NCBI GenBank assembly: GCA_900556185.1
Contig: USNN01000060.1
Coordinates: 1 to 5,422, forward strand
Length of the DNA stretch: 5,422 bases
Reading direction: 5' to 3'
Source: an uncultured Eubacteriales bacterium
GTDB taxonomy: Bacteria > Bacillota > Clostridia > Christensenellales > UBA1242
Shown here: positions 1 to 5,422 of the stretch, piece by piece
Position numbering within the stretch: the stretch's first letter is position 1
Layout of the letters: the number at the start of each line of letters is the position of its first letter
The notes under the pieces: generated by a model
Told to the model about the DNA's origin: nothing
The model's database searches: none
The model's input: only the letters and a program-made list of their open reading frames with translations
Program-made: the position numbers and the translations under genes

Positions 1-14
1 TTAATTCTATTCAT
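1..14 (-). CDS. Start of a divergent gene cut by the left edge (product unknown)
   Basis: On the minus strand an ATG at 14-12 is followed by AAT AGA ATT and then the window edge, so only Met-Asn-Arg-Ile is visible. A GAGG Shine-Dalgarno sequence at 26-23 lies 8 bases upstream of the ATG, which is ideal spacing and the main reason for calling a real start. A promoter-like pair on the same strand (102-74) would give a leader of about 50 bases. The product cannot be named from four residues. The gene would be transcribed divergently from nifJ. The alternative is a chance ATG in AT-rich intergenic DNA. Confidence 0.45.
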
Positions 15-52
15 TTTAATTTCCTCGACTTTTATAGTTTGCTTTAAATCTT

Positions 53-81
53 TTGACACAAACTTTTAAGTTTATTATAAT
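53..81 (+). promoter_or_regulatory. Consensus sigma-A promoter of nifJ
   Basis: A perfect -35 box TTGACA (53-58) and a perfect -10 box TATAAT (76-81) are separated by exactly 17 bases, which is the housekeeping sigma-factor consensus. The inferred transcription start is near base 88, giving a leader of about 32 bases, too short for a riboswitch. A second TATAAT (81-86) directly follows but has a poor 22-base spacing. A small inverted repeat, AAACTT-TT-AAGTTT (60-73), sits between the two boxes. The perfect match suggests strong expression, as expected for an abundant fermentative enzyme. Confidence 0.85.
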
Positions 82-102
82 ATAATAAAAATATTTAATC
101 AA
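74..102 (-). promoter_or_regulatory. Possible divergent promoter overlapping the nifJ promoter
   Basis: Read on the minus strand, TTGATT (102-97) and TATAAT (79-74) are 17 bases apart. The -10 box is perfect and the -35 matches consensus at four of six positions. The predicted start near base 67 would transcribe leftwards into the gene beginning at base 14. The -10 box overlaps the nifJ -10 box by four bases (76-79), so polymerase could not occupy both at once. AT-rich DNA produces such boxes by chance. The correct spacing and the ribosome binding site downstream raise the likelihood. Confidence 0.45.
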
Positions 103-108
103 TACAAC

Positions 109-112
109 GGAG
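109..112 (+). promoter_or_regulatory. Ribosome binding site of nifJ
   Basis: GGAG lies 7 bases before the ATG at 120. It fixes this ATG as the start, and the protein begins with the family-typical short N-terminus leading into the YPITPSSP motif. Confidence 0.85.
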
Positions 113-119
113 ATAAATT

Positions 120-3100
120 ATGAAAAAGTTTATAACTGTAGACGGCAATACCGCAGCGTCTAACATAGCCTACGCACTTTCTGACCTTGCTCTTATTTAC
201 CCAATTACCCCATCTAGCCCAATGGCAGAGCAAATAGACTCATGGAGTAGTGCTGGCAAATTAAACTGCTTTGGCAATGTTACCGAAGTAACCGAAATGC
301 AATCTGAAGCGGGTGCCGCTGGTGCTTTACACGGAGCACTAACATCTGGAGCACTTGCCACAACTTTCACATCTTCTCAAGGGTTACTTTTAATGATACC
401 GAATATGTATAAAATTGCCGGCGAACTATTACCTTGCGTTATAAATGTAGCCGCAAGAACAGTAGCAACCCACGCACTAAGTATATTCGGTGACCACAGC
501 GATGTTATGGCAACAAGGGCAACCGGCTTTGCAATGCTTGCATCTAGCAGTGTTCAAGAAGCCCAAGATATGGCACTTGCAAGTTATCTAACAACAATTC
601 AAGCAAGAGTTCCATTTTTACATTTTTTTGATGGTTTTAGGACATCACACGAAATTAACAAAATTGAAGAAATAGACTACGACACAATAAAATCACTTAT
701 AGACTTTGATGCGGTTAATAGTTTTAGAGCATCTGGGCTTAGTTCCGACCACCCTACTCAGCGTGGCACGGCACAAAATGGCGATGTGTTCTTTCAAAAC
801 CGTGAAGCCTGCAACACCTATTATAATAAAGTTCCAGAACTTTTATTAAATAACCTAAATAAAATTGCCACAGCAACTGGCAGAAAATATAAACTATTTG
901 ATTATTATGGTGCTAAAGACGCAACTGATGTTATTGTAGCCATGGGTAGCGGAACCGAAACCATTATAGAAACTGTGGAATACTTAAATAAACTTGGTTA
1001 CAAGGTTGGTGCTATTAAAGTAAGGCTATATAGACCATTCTCAACCAAACACTTTGTTTCCGTTTTACCAAAAACAACCGAAAGGATTTGCGTTTTAGAT
1101 AGAACAAAAGAAAGCGGAGCAGTTGGCGAACCTCTTTACACCGATATTGTATCTAGTTTATATGAAAGCAAACTAGAAAACATTAAAGTTTTAGGTGGCA
1201 GATACGGGCTATCTGGCAAAAACTTTAACCCAGACCAAGTATTTGCAATTGTTCAAAATATGCAAAGTGCTAAACCTAAAAACCATTTTACCGTTGGCAT
1301 AAATGATGATGTTACAAAAACATCACTAACAATAAAAGACCACATAATAAGTTTGCCAGCAAACACTGTTGAATGTAAGTTTTACGGACTTGGCAGTGAT
1401 GGAACGGTTTCTGCTAACAAAAATAGCATTAAAATTATTGGCGAAAACACAAATCTATATTCTCAAGCGTATTTCGTTTACGATAGTAAAAAGTCGGGGT
1501 CTATAACCACTTCCCACCTAAGGTTTGGTAAAACCCCAATTAAAAGCACTTATTTAACCGAAAACGCAGACCTTGTTGCTATTCATTCGTCTACCTATGT
1601 TAAAAAGTTCGATTGCTTATCTGGCATTAAGAAAAACGGCATTGTGCTATTAAATTGTCCTTGGACAGACACCGAACTAGAAACCGAATTACCTGCAAGC
1701 ATGAAACAAAAAATTGCAAAACTAAATTTAAGACTTTTTGTTATAGACGCTAATAAAATTGCAAAAAGTATTGGTTTAAATGGCAGAATAAACACAATTA
1801 TGCAAGCCTGCTTCTTTAAACTAACAGGGTTAATTGAATGGAACCTTGTTAAAACCAAAATGAAAGAATACGCTAAAAAAAGTTATTCTAAAAAAGGCGA
1901 TGCCGTTGTGGAAATGAACTATAAAGCAATAGATAGTGCAGACGGCAATATGCGTGAAGTAAAAATACCTGCTAGTTGGAAAACCGTAACAACTGGGGCT
2001 AGCGTTGGTTCTAGTTCAACTGACCCATATTTTGTAAATGTAATTGAACCAATTTTAACTCTAGAAGGCGACAAGTTGCCAGTATCCTACTTCACCCCAA
2101 ACGGCGAAGTCCCAACCGGCACCACCGCCCTTGAAAAACGAAACATTGCCCAATTTGTTCCAAAATGGATTCCTGAAAACTGTATTCAATGTAACCTTTG
2201 CTCTTTAGTTTGCCCACATGGTTGCATACGCCCATATCTTGTGCCTTCTGGAAGCAAATTAAGTAAAGATGTTAACGCAAAGCCAGCACTAGGTGTCGCT
2301 GGAAGTGATTTTGTAGTTGCTTGTAGCCCAATGGACTGCACTGGGTGCGAAAATTGCAAAAATGTATGCCCAGCAAAAAATAAAGCCCTAGAAATGGTAA
2401 ATGCTGAAGAAAATACAGCGGAATTAAACAAAACATATAATCTTGTTAAAGATATAGAAAACCCTAAAACAATATTTAGCGAAAAGACAATAAAAGGTAG
2501 CCAATTTAAAAAACCACTATTCGAGTTTTCTGGTGCTTGTGCTGGCTGTGGTGAAACACCTTATGTTAAATTATTAACCCAACTATTTGGTGAACACCTA
2601 ATTATTGCCAACGCAACAGGTTGCTCATCTATTTATGGAGGTTCTAACCCAACCTGTCCATACACAAAAAACAAAGATGGCAAAGGTCCCGCTTGGAGTA
2701 ATAGTTTGTTTGAAGACAATGCAGAGTTTGGCTACGGAATGTATCTTGCTCAAAAGAAAAACACAAAAGTGCTTGAAAGCGTGTTATCAACTGCCCTAAG
2801 TTTAAAACTACCAACCGCTGTTAAATCTAGCATAAAAAGTTGGTTAGACGGCAACCGCACCAACGAGATTGCAGACCAAATTTTATCATTTGCTAAAAAG
2901 AATATTAACACCCTTGGGTTATCAGACCTATCTAAAACTATTATTGGCTTAAATAACAGCCTAACTCACAAATCATTTTGGATTGTTGGTGGCGATGGCT
3001 GGGCATACGATATAGGCTTTGGTGGAATAGACCATGTTTTAAGTAGCAATGAAAATGTTAAAATACTTGTTTTAGACACCGAAGTATATTCAAACACAGG

Positions 3101-3596
3101 CGGTCAAGCAAGCAAAGCCACCCCAATAGGAAGTGTTGCAAAGTTCGCTTCAAATGGTAAAAACACACAGAAAAAAGACCTTGGTGCAATTGCTATGCAA
3201 TACCCTAACTGCTATGTTGCAAGCGTTTCTATGGGTGCTAACCCTACTCAACTTATTCAAGCATTATCAGAAGCCGAAAGTCATAACGGTCCATCTATTA
3301 TAATCTGCTACGCTCCTTGCATTAACCACGGCATAAATATGAGCAAATCTGTAGAATATGAAAAAGACGCAGTTTTATCTGGCTATTGGACTCTTTATAG
3401 ATACGACCCAACAAAAGAAGATGGCAAAAAATTAACTCTAGACCCACCTGCAGTTTCTAAAAACTATGAAGACTTTATTTCAACCCAAAGCCGATACTTT
3501 ACACTAGCAAAAACTAACCCAGAACGAGCAAAAACATTAACCAAAGAAGCGAAAGAATACAACCAAAGTCGATTAAACTTCTTAAAAAATGAATAA
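120..3596 (+). CDS. nifJ: Pyruvate:ferredoxin (flavodoxin) oxidoreductase, single-chain
   Basis: The product (1158 residues) oxidatively decarboxylates pyruvate with CoA to acetyl-CoA and CO2, passing two electrons to ferredoxin or flavodoxin in the cytoplasm. It is the central step of anaerobic fermentation. Domain order is complete. The N-terminal pyrimidine-binding half has YPITPSSPMAE (27-37), Glu63 in the TEMQSEAGA stretch and Arg113. A transketolase-C-like domain follows (about 268-380), then the gamma domain (about 420-600) and the EKR motif (672-674). A two-cluster ferredoxin domain has C688/C691/C694/C698 and C740/C743/C746/C750. The C-terminal TPP domain has C807 and C810 (CAGC), C835 and C1067, which by family comparison hold the proximal 4Fe-4S cluster. 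Its diphosphate-binding stretch runs from GGDGWAYDIGFGG (957-969) to SNTGGQ (991-996). No ligand is missing and there is no frameshift. At 1158 residues it resembles clostridial enzymes and lacks the long C-terminal extension of the Desulfovibrio africanus enzyme. It is followed by a strong terminator, so it is probably monocistronic. Confidence 0.97.
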   Translation: MKKFITVDGNTAASNIAYALSDLALIYPITPSSPMAEQIDSWSSAGKLNCFGNVTEVTEMQSEAGAAGALHGALTSGALATTFTSSQGLLLMIPNMYKIAGELLPCVINVAARTVATHALSIFGDHSDVMATRATGFAMLASSSVQEAQDMALASYLTTIQARVPFLHFFDGFRTSHEINKIEEIDYDTIKSLIDFDAVNSFRASGLSSDHPTQRGTAQNGDVFFQNREACNTYYNKVPELLLNNLNKIATATGRKYKLFDYYGAKDATDVIVAMGSGTETIIETVEYLNKLGYKVGAIKVRLYRPFSTKHFVSVLPKTTERICVLDRTKESGAVGEPLYTDIVSSLYESKLENIKVLGGRYGLSGKNFNPDQVFAIVQNMQSAKPKNHFTVGINDDVTKTSLTIKDHIISLPANTVECKFYGLGSDGTVSANKNSIKIIGENTNLYSQAYFVYDSKKSGSITTSHLRFGKTPIKSTYLTENADLVAIHSSTYVKKFDCLSGIKKNGIVLLNCPWTDTELETELPASMKQKIAKLNLRLFVIDANKIAKSIGLNGRINTIMQACFFKLTGLIEWNLVKTKMKEYAKKSYSKKGDAVVEMNYKAIDSADGNMREVKIPASWKTVTTGASVGSSSTDPYFVNVIEPILTLEGDKLPVSYFTPNGEVPTGTTALEKRNIAQFVPKWIPENCIQCNLCSLVCPHGCIRPYLVPSGSKLSKDVNAKPALGVAGSDFVVACSPMDCTGCENCKNVCPAKNKALEMVNAEENTAELNKTYNLVKDIENPKTIFSEKTIKGSQFKKPLFEFSGACAGCGETPYVKLLTQLFGEHLIIANATGCSSIYGGSNPTCPYTKNKDGKGPAWSNSLFEDNAEFGYGMYLAQKKNTKVLESVLSTALSLKLPTAVKSSIKSWLDGNRTNEIADQILSFAKKNINTLGLSDLSKTIIGLNNSLTHKSFWIVGGDGWAYDIGFGGIDHVLSSNENVKILVLDTEVYSNTGGQASKATPIGSVAKFASNGKNTQKKDLGAIAMQYPNCYVASVSMGANPTQLIQALSEAESHNGPSIIICYAPCINHGINMSKSVEYEKDAVLSGYWTLYRYDPTKEDGKKLTLDPPAVSKNYEDFISTQSRYFTLAKTNPERAKTLTKEAKEYNQSRLNFLKNE

Positions 3597-3602
3597 AAAA
3601 AC

Positions 3603-3630
3603 TCCCCTAGTTCAGTCTTGAACTAGGGGA
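3603..3630. terminator. Bidirectional intrinsic terminator between convergent genes
   Basis: A perfect 12-bp stem (TCCCCTAGTTCA at 3603-3614 paired with TGAACTAGGGGA at 3619-3630) closes a GTCT tetraloop. On the plus strand it is followed by TATTTTATTTT, ending nifJ. On the minus strand it is followed by seven U residues (complement of 3595-3601), ending the methyltransferase gene whose stop codon is at 3637-3635. Nearly the whole 38-base gap between the two stop codons is used by this one hairpin. Confidence 0.93.
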
Positions 3631-3634
3631 TATT

Positions 3635-4336
3635 TTATTTTGTGAACTCATACAGCCCCATTGCAACCGAAATTGCAAGGTTAAATGAATCTATATTATC
3701 ACTTTGTCTTATTTTAACAGGCACTCCATCTTTGGTTACACTATCTGGAAGCCCACTTGCTTCATTACCAAAAACTAAAGCAAATGGCTGTTTTTTATTT
3801 GTTAGTGTTTGTAACTCTGTCGCACCATCCAAGCAAAACATATATCTATTGTTTCTAGAGTTTTCAGCCTTGTATTCTTCATAACTAGAATAGGCTTGAA
3901 TGTTTACTTTAAAAATAGCTCCTTGACTAGCCCGTATAACTTTAGGGTCAAAATAGTCTACGCATGGTTTAATTATGGCAATATTTTTAACATTAAATCC
4001 TAAACTCGTTCGCACAATAGTACCTAGGTTCCCCATATCGCTAGGGTTAACTAGCACAAGTTGGTTCCCCGTCCCTAATTTGCAGTCATACTTATAAAAC
4101 TCACCAACCACAAAAACATTTTCTTTGCCTGCAATGCTTTCAACAAATTTTGTCCTTTCTAAAACTAGAATGTTGTGTTTTTTGCATAGATCAAACAATT
4201 TATCTGTGGCGTCATTCATTTTTATTTTTTGACTATAGTAAACACCTTTTACCTTATCTATTCTATTTTCTAATAGTTCTATTGTGGCAAACATACCAAT
4301 TGAATAAGATGTATCTTGCTTTTTGTCGTATTTCAC
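3635..4336 (-). CDS. TrmH/SpoU-family RNA 2'-O-methyltransferase
   Basis: This 233-residue protein is a SPOUT-class methyltransferase that should transfer a methyl group from S-adenosylmethionine to a ribose 2'-OH in rRNA or tRNA. The three family motifs are in order near the C-terminus. Motif 1 is NPSDMGNLGTIVRTSLGF (97-114), with Asn103 and the catalytic-type Arg109. Motif 2 is LVFGNEASGL (187-196), with Glu192. Motif 3 is IDSFNLAISVAMGLYEF (215-231), with Ser217 and Asn219. Together they form the trefoil-knot SAM site. Residues 1 to about 90 look like the small substrate-binding domain seen in RlmB-like members (YSIGMFATIELLE at 11-23). The start is a GTG with GGAG (4349-4346) 9 bases upstream; an in-frame stop at 4360-4358 prevents any long extension and there is no in-frame ATG between. 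The substrate cannot be told from the sequence, so no symbol is given. It converges on nifJ and shares its terminator. Confidence 0.93.
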   Translation of the reverse strand: MKYDKKQDTSYSIGMFATIELLENRIDKVKGVYYSQKIKMNDATDKLFDLCKKHNILVLERTKFVESIAGKENVFVVGEFYKYDCKLGTGNQLVLVNPSDMGNLGTIVRTSLGFNVKNIAIIKPCVDYFDPKVIRASQGAIFKVNIQAYSSYEEYKAENSRNNRYMFCLDGATELQTLTNKKQPFALVFGNEASGLPDSVTKDGVPVKIRQSDNIDSFNLAISVAMGLYEFTK

Positions 4337-4345
4337 TAATCTTTT

Positions 4346-4349
4346 CTCC
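4346..4349 (-). promoter_or_regulatory. Ribosome binding site deciding a GTG start for the methyltransferase
   Basis: GGAG on the minus strand lies 9 bases before the GTG at 4336-4334. It supports the non-ATG start, because no ATG is available in frame between this site and the upstream stop codon. Confidence 0.75.
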
Positions 4350-4356
4350 GCTTTAC

Positions 4357-4362
4357 ATTATA
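4357..4362 (-). promoter_or_regulatory. Possible -10 box upstream of the methyltransferase
   Basis: A perfect TATAAT lies on the minus strand, which would start transcription near 4350 with a leader of only about 14 bases, at the edge of the ribosome binding site. No good -35 box is seen 16-18 bases upstream (only T-rich sequence near 4385-4380). The box may therefore be chance, with the gene read through from upstream instead. Confidence 0.3.
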
Positions 4363-4434
4363 GTTAGTATTGTACACCATAAAAAGCAAAAGTAACTAAT
4401 AAATTTAAAAACTTTTAAAAATTAATAAAAACTA

Positions 4435-5421
4435 TTAATACCCACGCAAAATTGCGTTCACATTATAATTTTTAAGAATTTCCACAAAACTTTTTGCGGT
4501 TTCTTTATTAATTGGCTGTAAGTTACCGCTAATGCACTCTCCACTATCCACAAATTTTTGCAAAAAATATTTTTTTGTGCCTGCGATTAGTTTTCCAATT
4601 TCGTGTATATCTTTTTCAGTATGGTATCCTTCTACCAAAGTCGTTCTAAATTCGTAGTCTATATTGCTGGTTTTTAATAGGTTTATAGATTCTTGTATTT
4701 TAGTTGTGTCCACCACCCTTCCAGAAATTTCATTGTATAAATCGTGTTCTACTAATTCACAAACTCTTTTATATGCATATGTAGCCAAACTTAATAATAC
4801 CAATAATTTTGTATCAAGTGGATTTGCCATTAGTATTTCATTATAAAAACTTAACTTTTCTTTAATTTCGTCCTTAAATATATTTCCATCTTCTTTTTCT
4901 ATTGGAATAGAAATTGAAAACATTTCACAATCACTCATTTTACTTACAACCTCCCAAAAATTATTTAAATACATATCATTTTTATCTTTTGATATCTCAA
5001 TCATTTCTGATGCTCTAATGTCTGGCCGTATTATTCGCATTTTTTCGTCTGTTATATCCAAAAAAGGGTATTTTTTATACCATTCAATATTTTCCTTTCT
5101 AGTAATAATTTTGCCAGCAAATAATTTAAACATTAGAACAATATACCTTATGTCTGTTGATAACTGAGATTGATGGTCACTTGTCTTTCTTATTAACTCG
5201 ACTATTGTTGTTAATCTTTCTTTTATGCTAGGAATGTCGTCGTAATATACTTTGGAAAATAATATGTTTTTGTCATATGGTAAGATTAAACTTATTGATG
5301 AAAGTTTGTAATGCTTTGGAACTTTTGTTTTTAATATGCTAAAAAATTCCACTTGCTGATTATAAGATAAAGATAAAATATTTGATAATTTTGGAGCTGT
5401 TAAAATTGGCTCTATTCTATA
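4435..5421 (-). CDS. 5'-partial chimeric frame: unknown N-terminal part joined to the C-terminal part of an NrdG2-type activase
   Basis: The frame is open from the right edge to a TAA at 4437-4435 (at least 328 codons). A GTG at 5352 is the first possible start inside the window but has no ribosome binding site, and 23 open codons precede it, so the true start is probably outside. Numbering from that GTG, residues 205-305 resemble the last third of anaerobic ribonucleotide reductase activating proteins of the NrdG2 type: DYEFRTTLVEGYHTE (232-246), KKYFLQKFVDSG (260-271) and the terminal LRGY (302-305), all recognised from memory of the family. That family normally has about 230 residues and starts with a CxxxCxxC radical-SAM cluster motif. 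None is present: the only cysteines are at 142, 198 and 273. Residues 1-204 are rich in Lys, Ile and Ser, with a hydrophobic helix-like stretch near 182-200, and I do not recognise them. GC is about 32% for the C-terminal 300 bases and about 27% for the next 600. As it stands it cannot be a working radical-SAM activase. Fusion, deletion chimera and assembly misjoin all remain possible. Confidence 0.75.
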   Translation of the reverse strand, partial: YRIEPILTAPKLSNILSLSYNQQVEFFSILKTKVPKHYKLSSISLILPYDKNILFSKVYYDDIPSIKERLTTIVELIRKTSDHQSQLSTDIRYIVLMFKLFAGKIITRKENIEWYKKYPFLDITDEKMRIIRPDIRASEMIEISKDKNDMYLNNFWEVVSKMSDCEMFSISIPIEKEDGNIFKDEIKEKLSFYNEILMANPLDTKLLVLLSLATYAYKRVCELVEHDLYNEISGRVVDTTKIQESINLLKTSNIDYEFRTTLVEGYHTEKDIHEIGKLIAGTKKYFLQKFVDSGECISGNLQPINKETAKSFVEILKNYNVNAILRGY

Positions 5422-5422
5422 C

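Noticed and set aside
88..119. Possible riboswitch or attenuator in the nifJ leader
   Set aside because: The predicted leader is only about 32 bases with no stable stem.
1595..1858. Minus-strand open frame of 87 codons inside nifJ
   Set aside because: It lies opposite well-conserved PFOR coding sequence, has hydrophobic low-complexity content typical of antisense shadows and no convincing ribosome binding site context.
2186..2431. Minus-strand open frame of 81 codons opposite the ferredoxin domain
   Set aside because: It is antisense to the two Cys-rich cluster motifs, whose plus-strand reading is certain; no recognisable product.
2605..2799. Plus-strand out-of-frame reading of 64 codons within nifJ
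   Set aside because: It overlaps the conserved TPP-domain sequence in another frame; no frameshift is needed to read nifJ through this region.
3642..3884. Plus-strand open frame opposite the methyltransferase C-terminus
   Set aside because: The minus strand carries SPOUT motifs 2 and 3 here; the plus-strand translation has no recognisable content.
4150..4395. Plus-strand hydrophobic open frame of 81 codons
   Set aside because: It resembles a small membrane protein only because it is the complement of Lys/Asn-rich coding sequence; it runs over the true start region of the methyltransferase.
4404..4439. Two AT-only inverted repeats (4404-4410 with 4413-4419, and 4421-4427 with 4433-4439) after the chimeric frame's stop codon
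   Set aside because: The stems contain no G-C pairs, one has a two-base loop and the other overlaps the stop codon, so neither is a convincing terminator; expected by chance in such AT-rich DNA.
4741..4770. Frameshifted remnant of the missing radical-SAM half just upstream of the junction
   Set aside because: Both other minus-strand frames reach a stop within these 30 bases and show no family motif, so a simple frameshift does not explain the chimera.
4664..4846. Plus-strand open frame of 60 codons over the chimera junction
   Set aside because: Shadow of the minus-strand frame; no similarity that would explain the junction.

Overview
This is an AT-rich window (hand counts over sample stretches give roughly 40% GC in the first gene and 27-35% elsewhere). 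It reads like an anaerobic, probably uncultured Bacillota/Clostridia-type genome. The evidence is a one-chain pyruvate:ferredoxin oxidoreductase, strong GGAG ribosome binding sites, textbook sigma-A promoter boxes, and a fragment of an anaerobic ribonucleotide reductase activase. The genus cannot be read from this sequence. The window looks like a whole short contig or a piece cut inside genes, because both ends appear to interrupt genes.

Layout. Bases 1-14 (minus) hold the first codons of a gene that leaves the left edge. Bases 15-119 are a compact divergent promoter region: a consensus promoter drives rightward into nifJ, and an oppositely oriented promoter-like element overlaps it. Bases 120-3596 (plus) encode a complete pyruvate:ferredoxin (flavodoxin) oxidoreductase with all expected cofactor ligands. 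Bases 3597-3634 hold a strong hairpin that can terminate transcription from both sides. Bases 3635-4336 (minus) encode a complete TrmH/SpoU-family RNA methyltransferase. Bases 4337-4434 are a short AT-rich gap. From 4435 to the right edge (minus) there is one open frame with no visible start.

That last frame is the unusual object. Its final ~101 residues match, from my memory of the family, the C-terminal part of the anaerobic ribonucleotide reductase activating protein of the NrdG2 type. The upstream ~227 residues are not the radical-SAM half that should precede it; they are a lysine/isoleucine-rich sequence I do not recognise, in DNA of lower GC. It is a gene fusion, a deletion-born chimera or an assembly misjoin, and the sequence alone cannot decide which.

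No operon logic links the genes strongly. nifJ is a single transcription unit of central anaerobic carbon metabolism, closed by its own terminator. The methyltransferase and the chimeric frame are co-oriented 98 bp apart and could be co-transcribed, but the methyltransferase also has a possible -10 box of its own. I found no RNA genes, CRISPR arrays, insertion sequences or long repeats.
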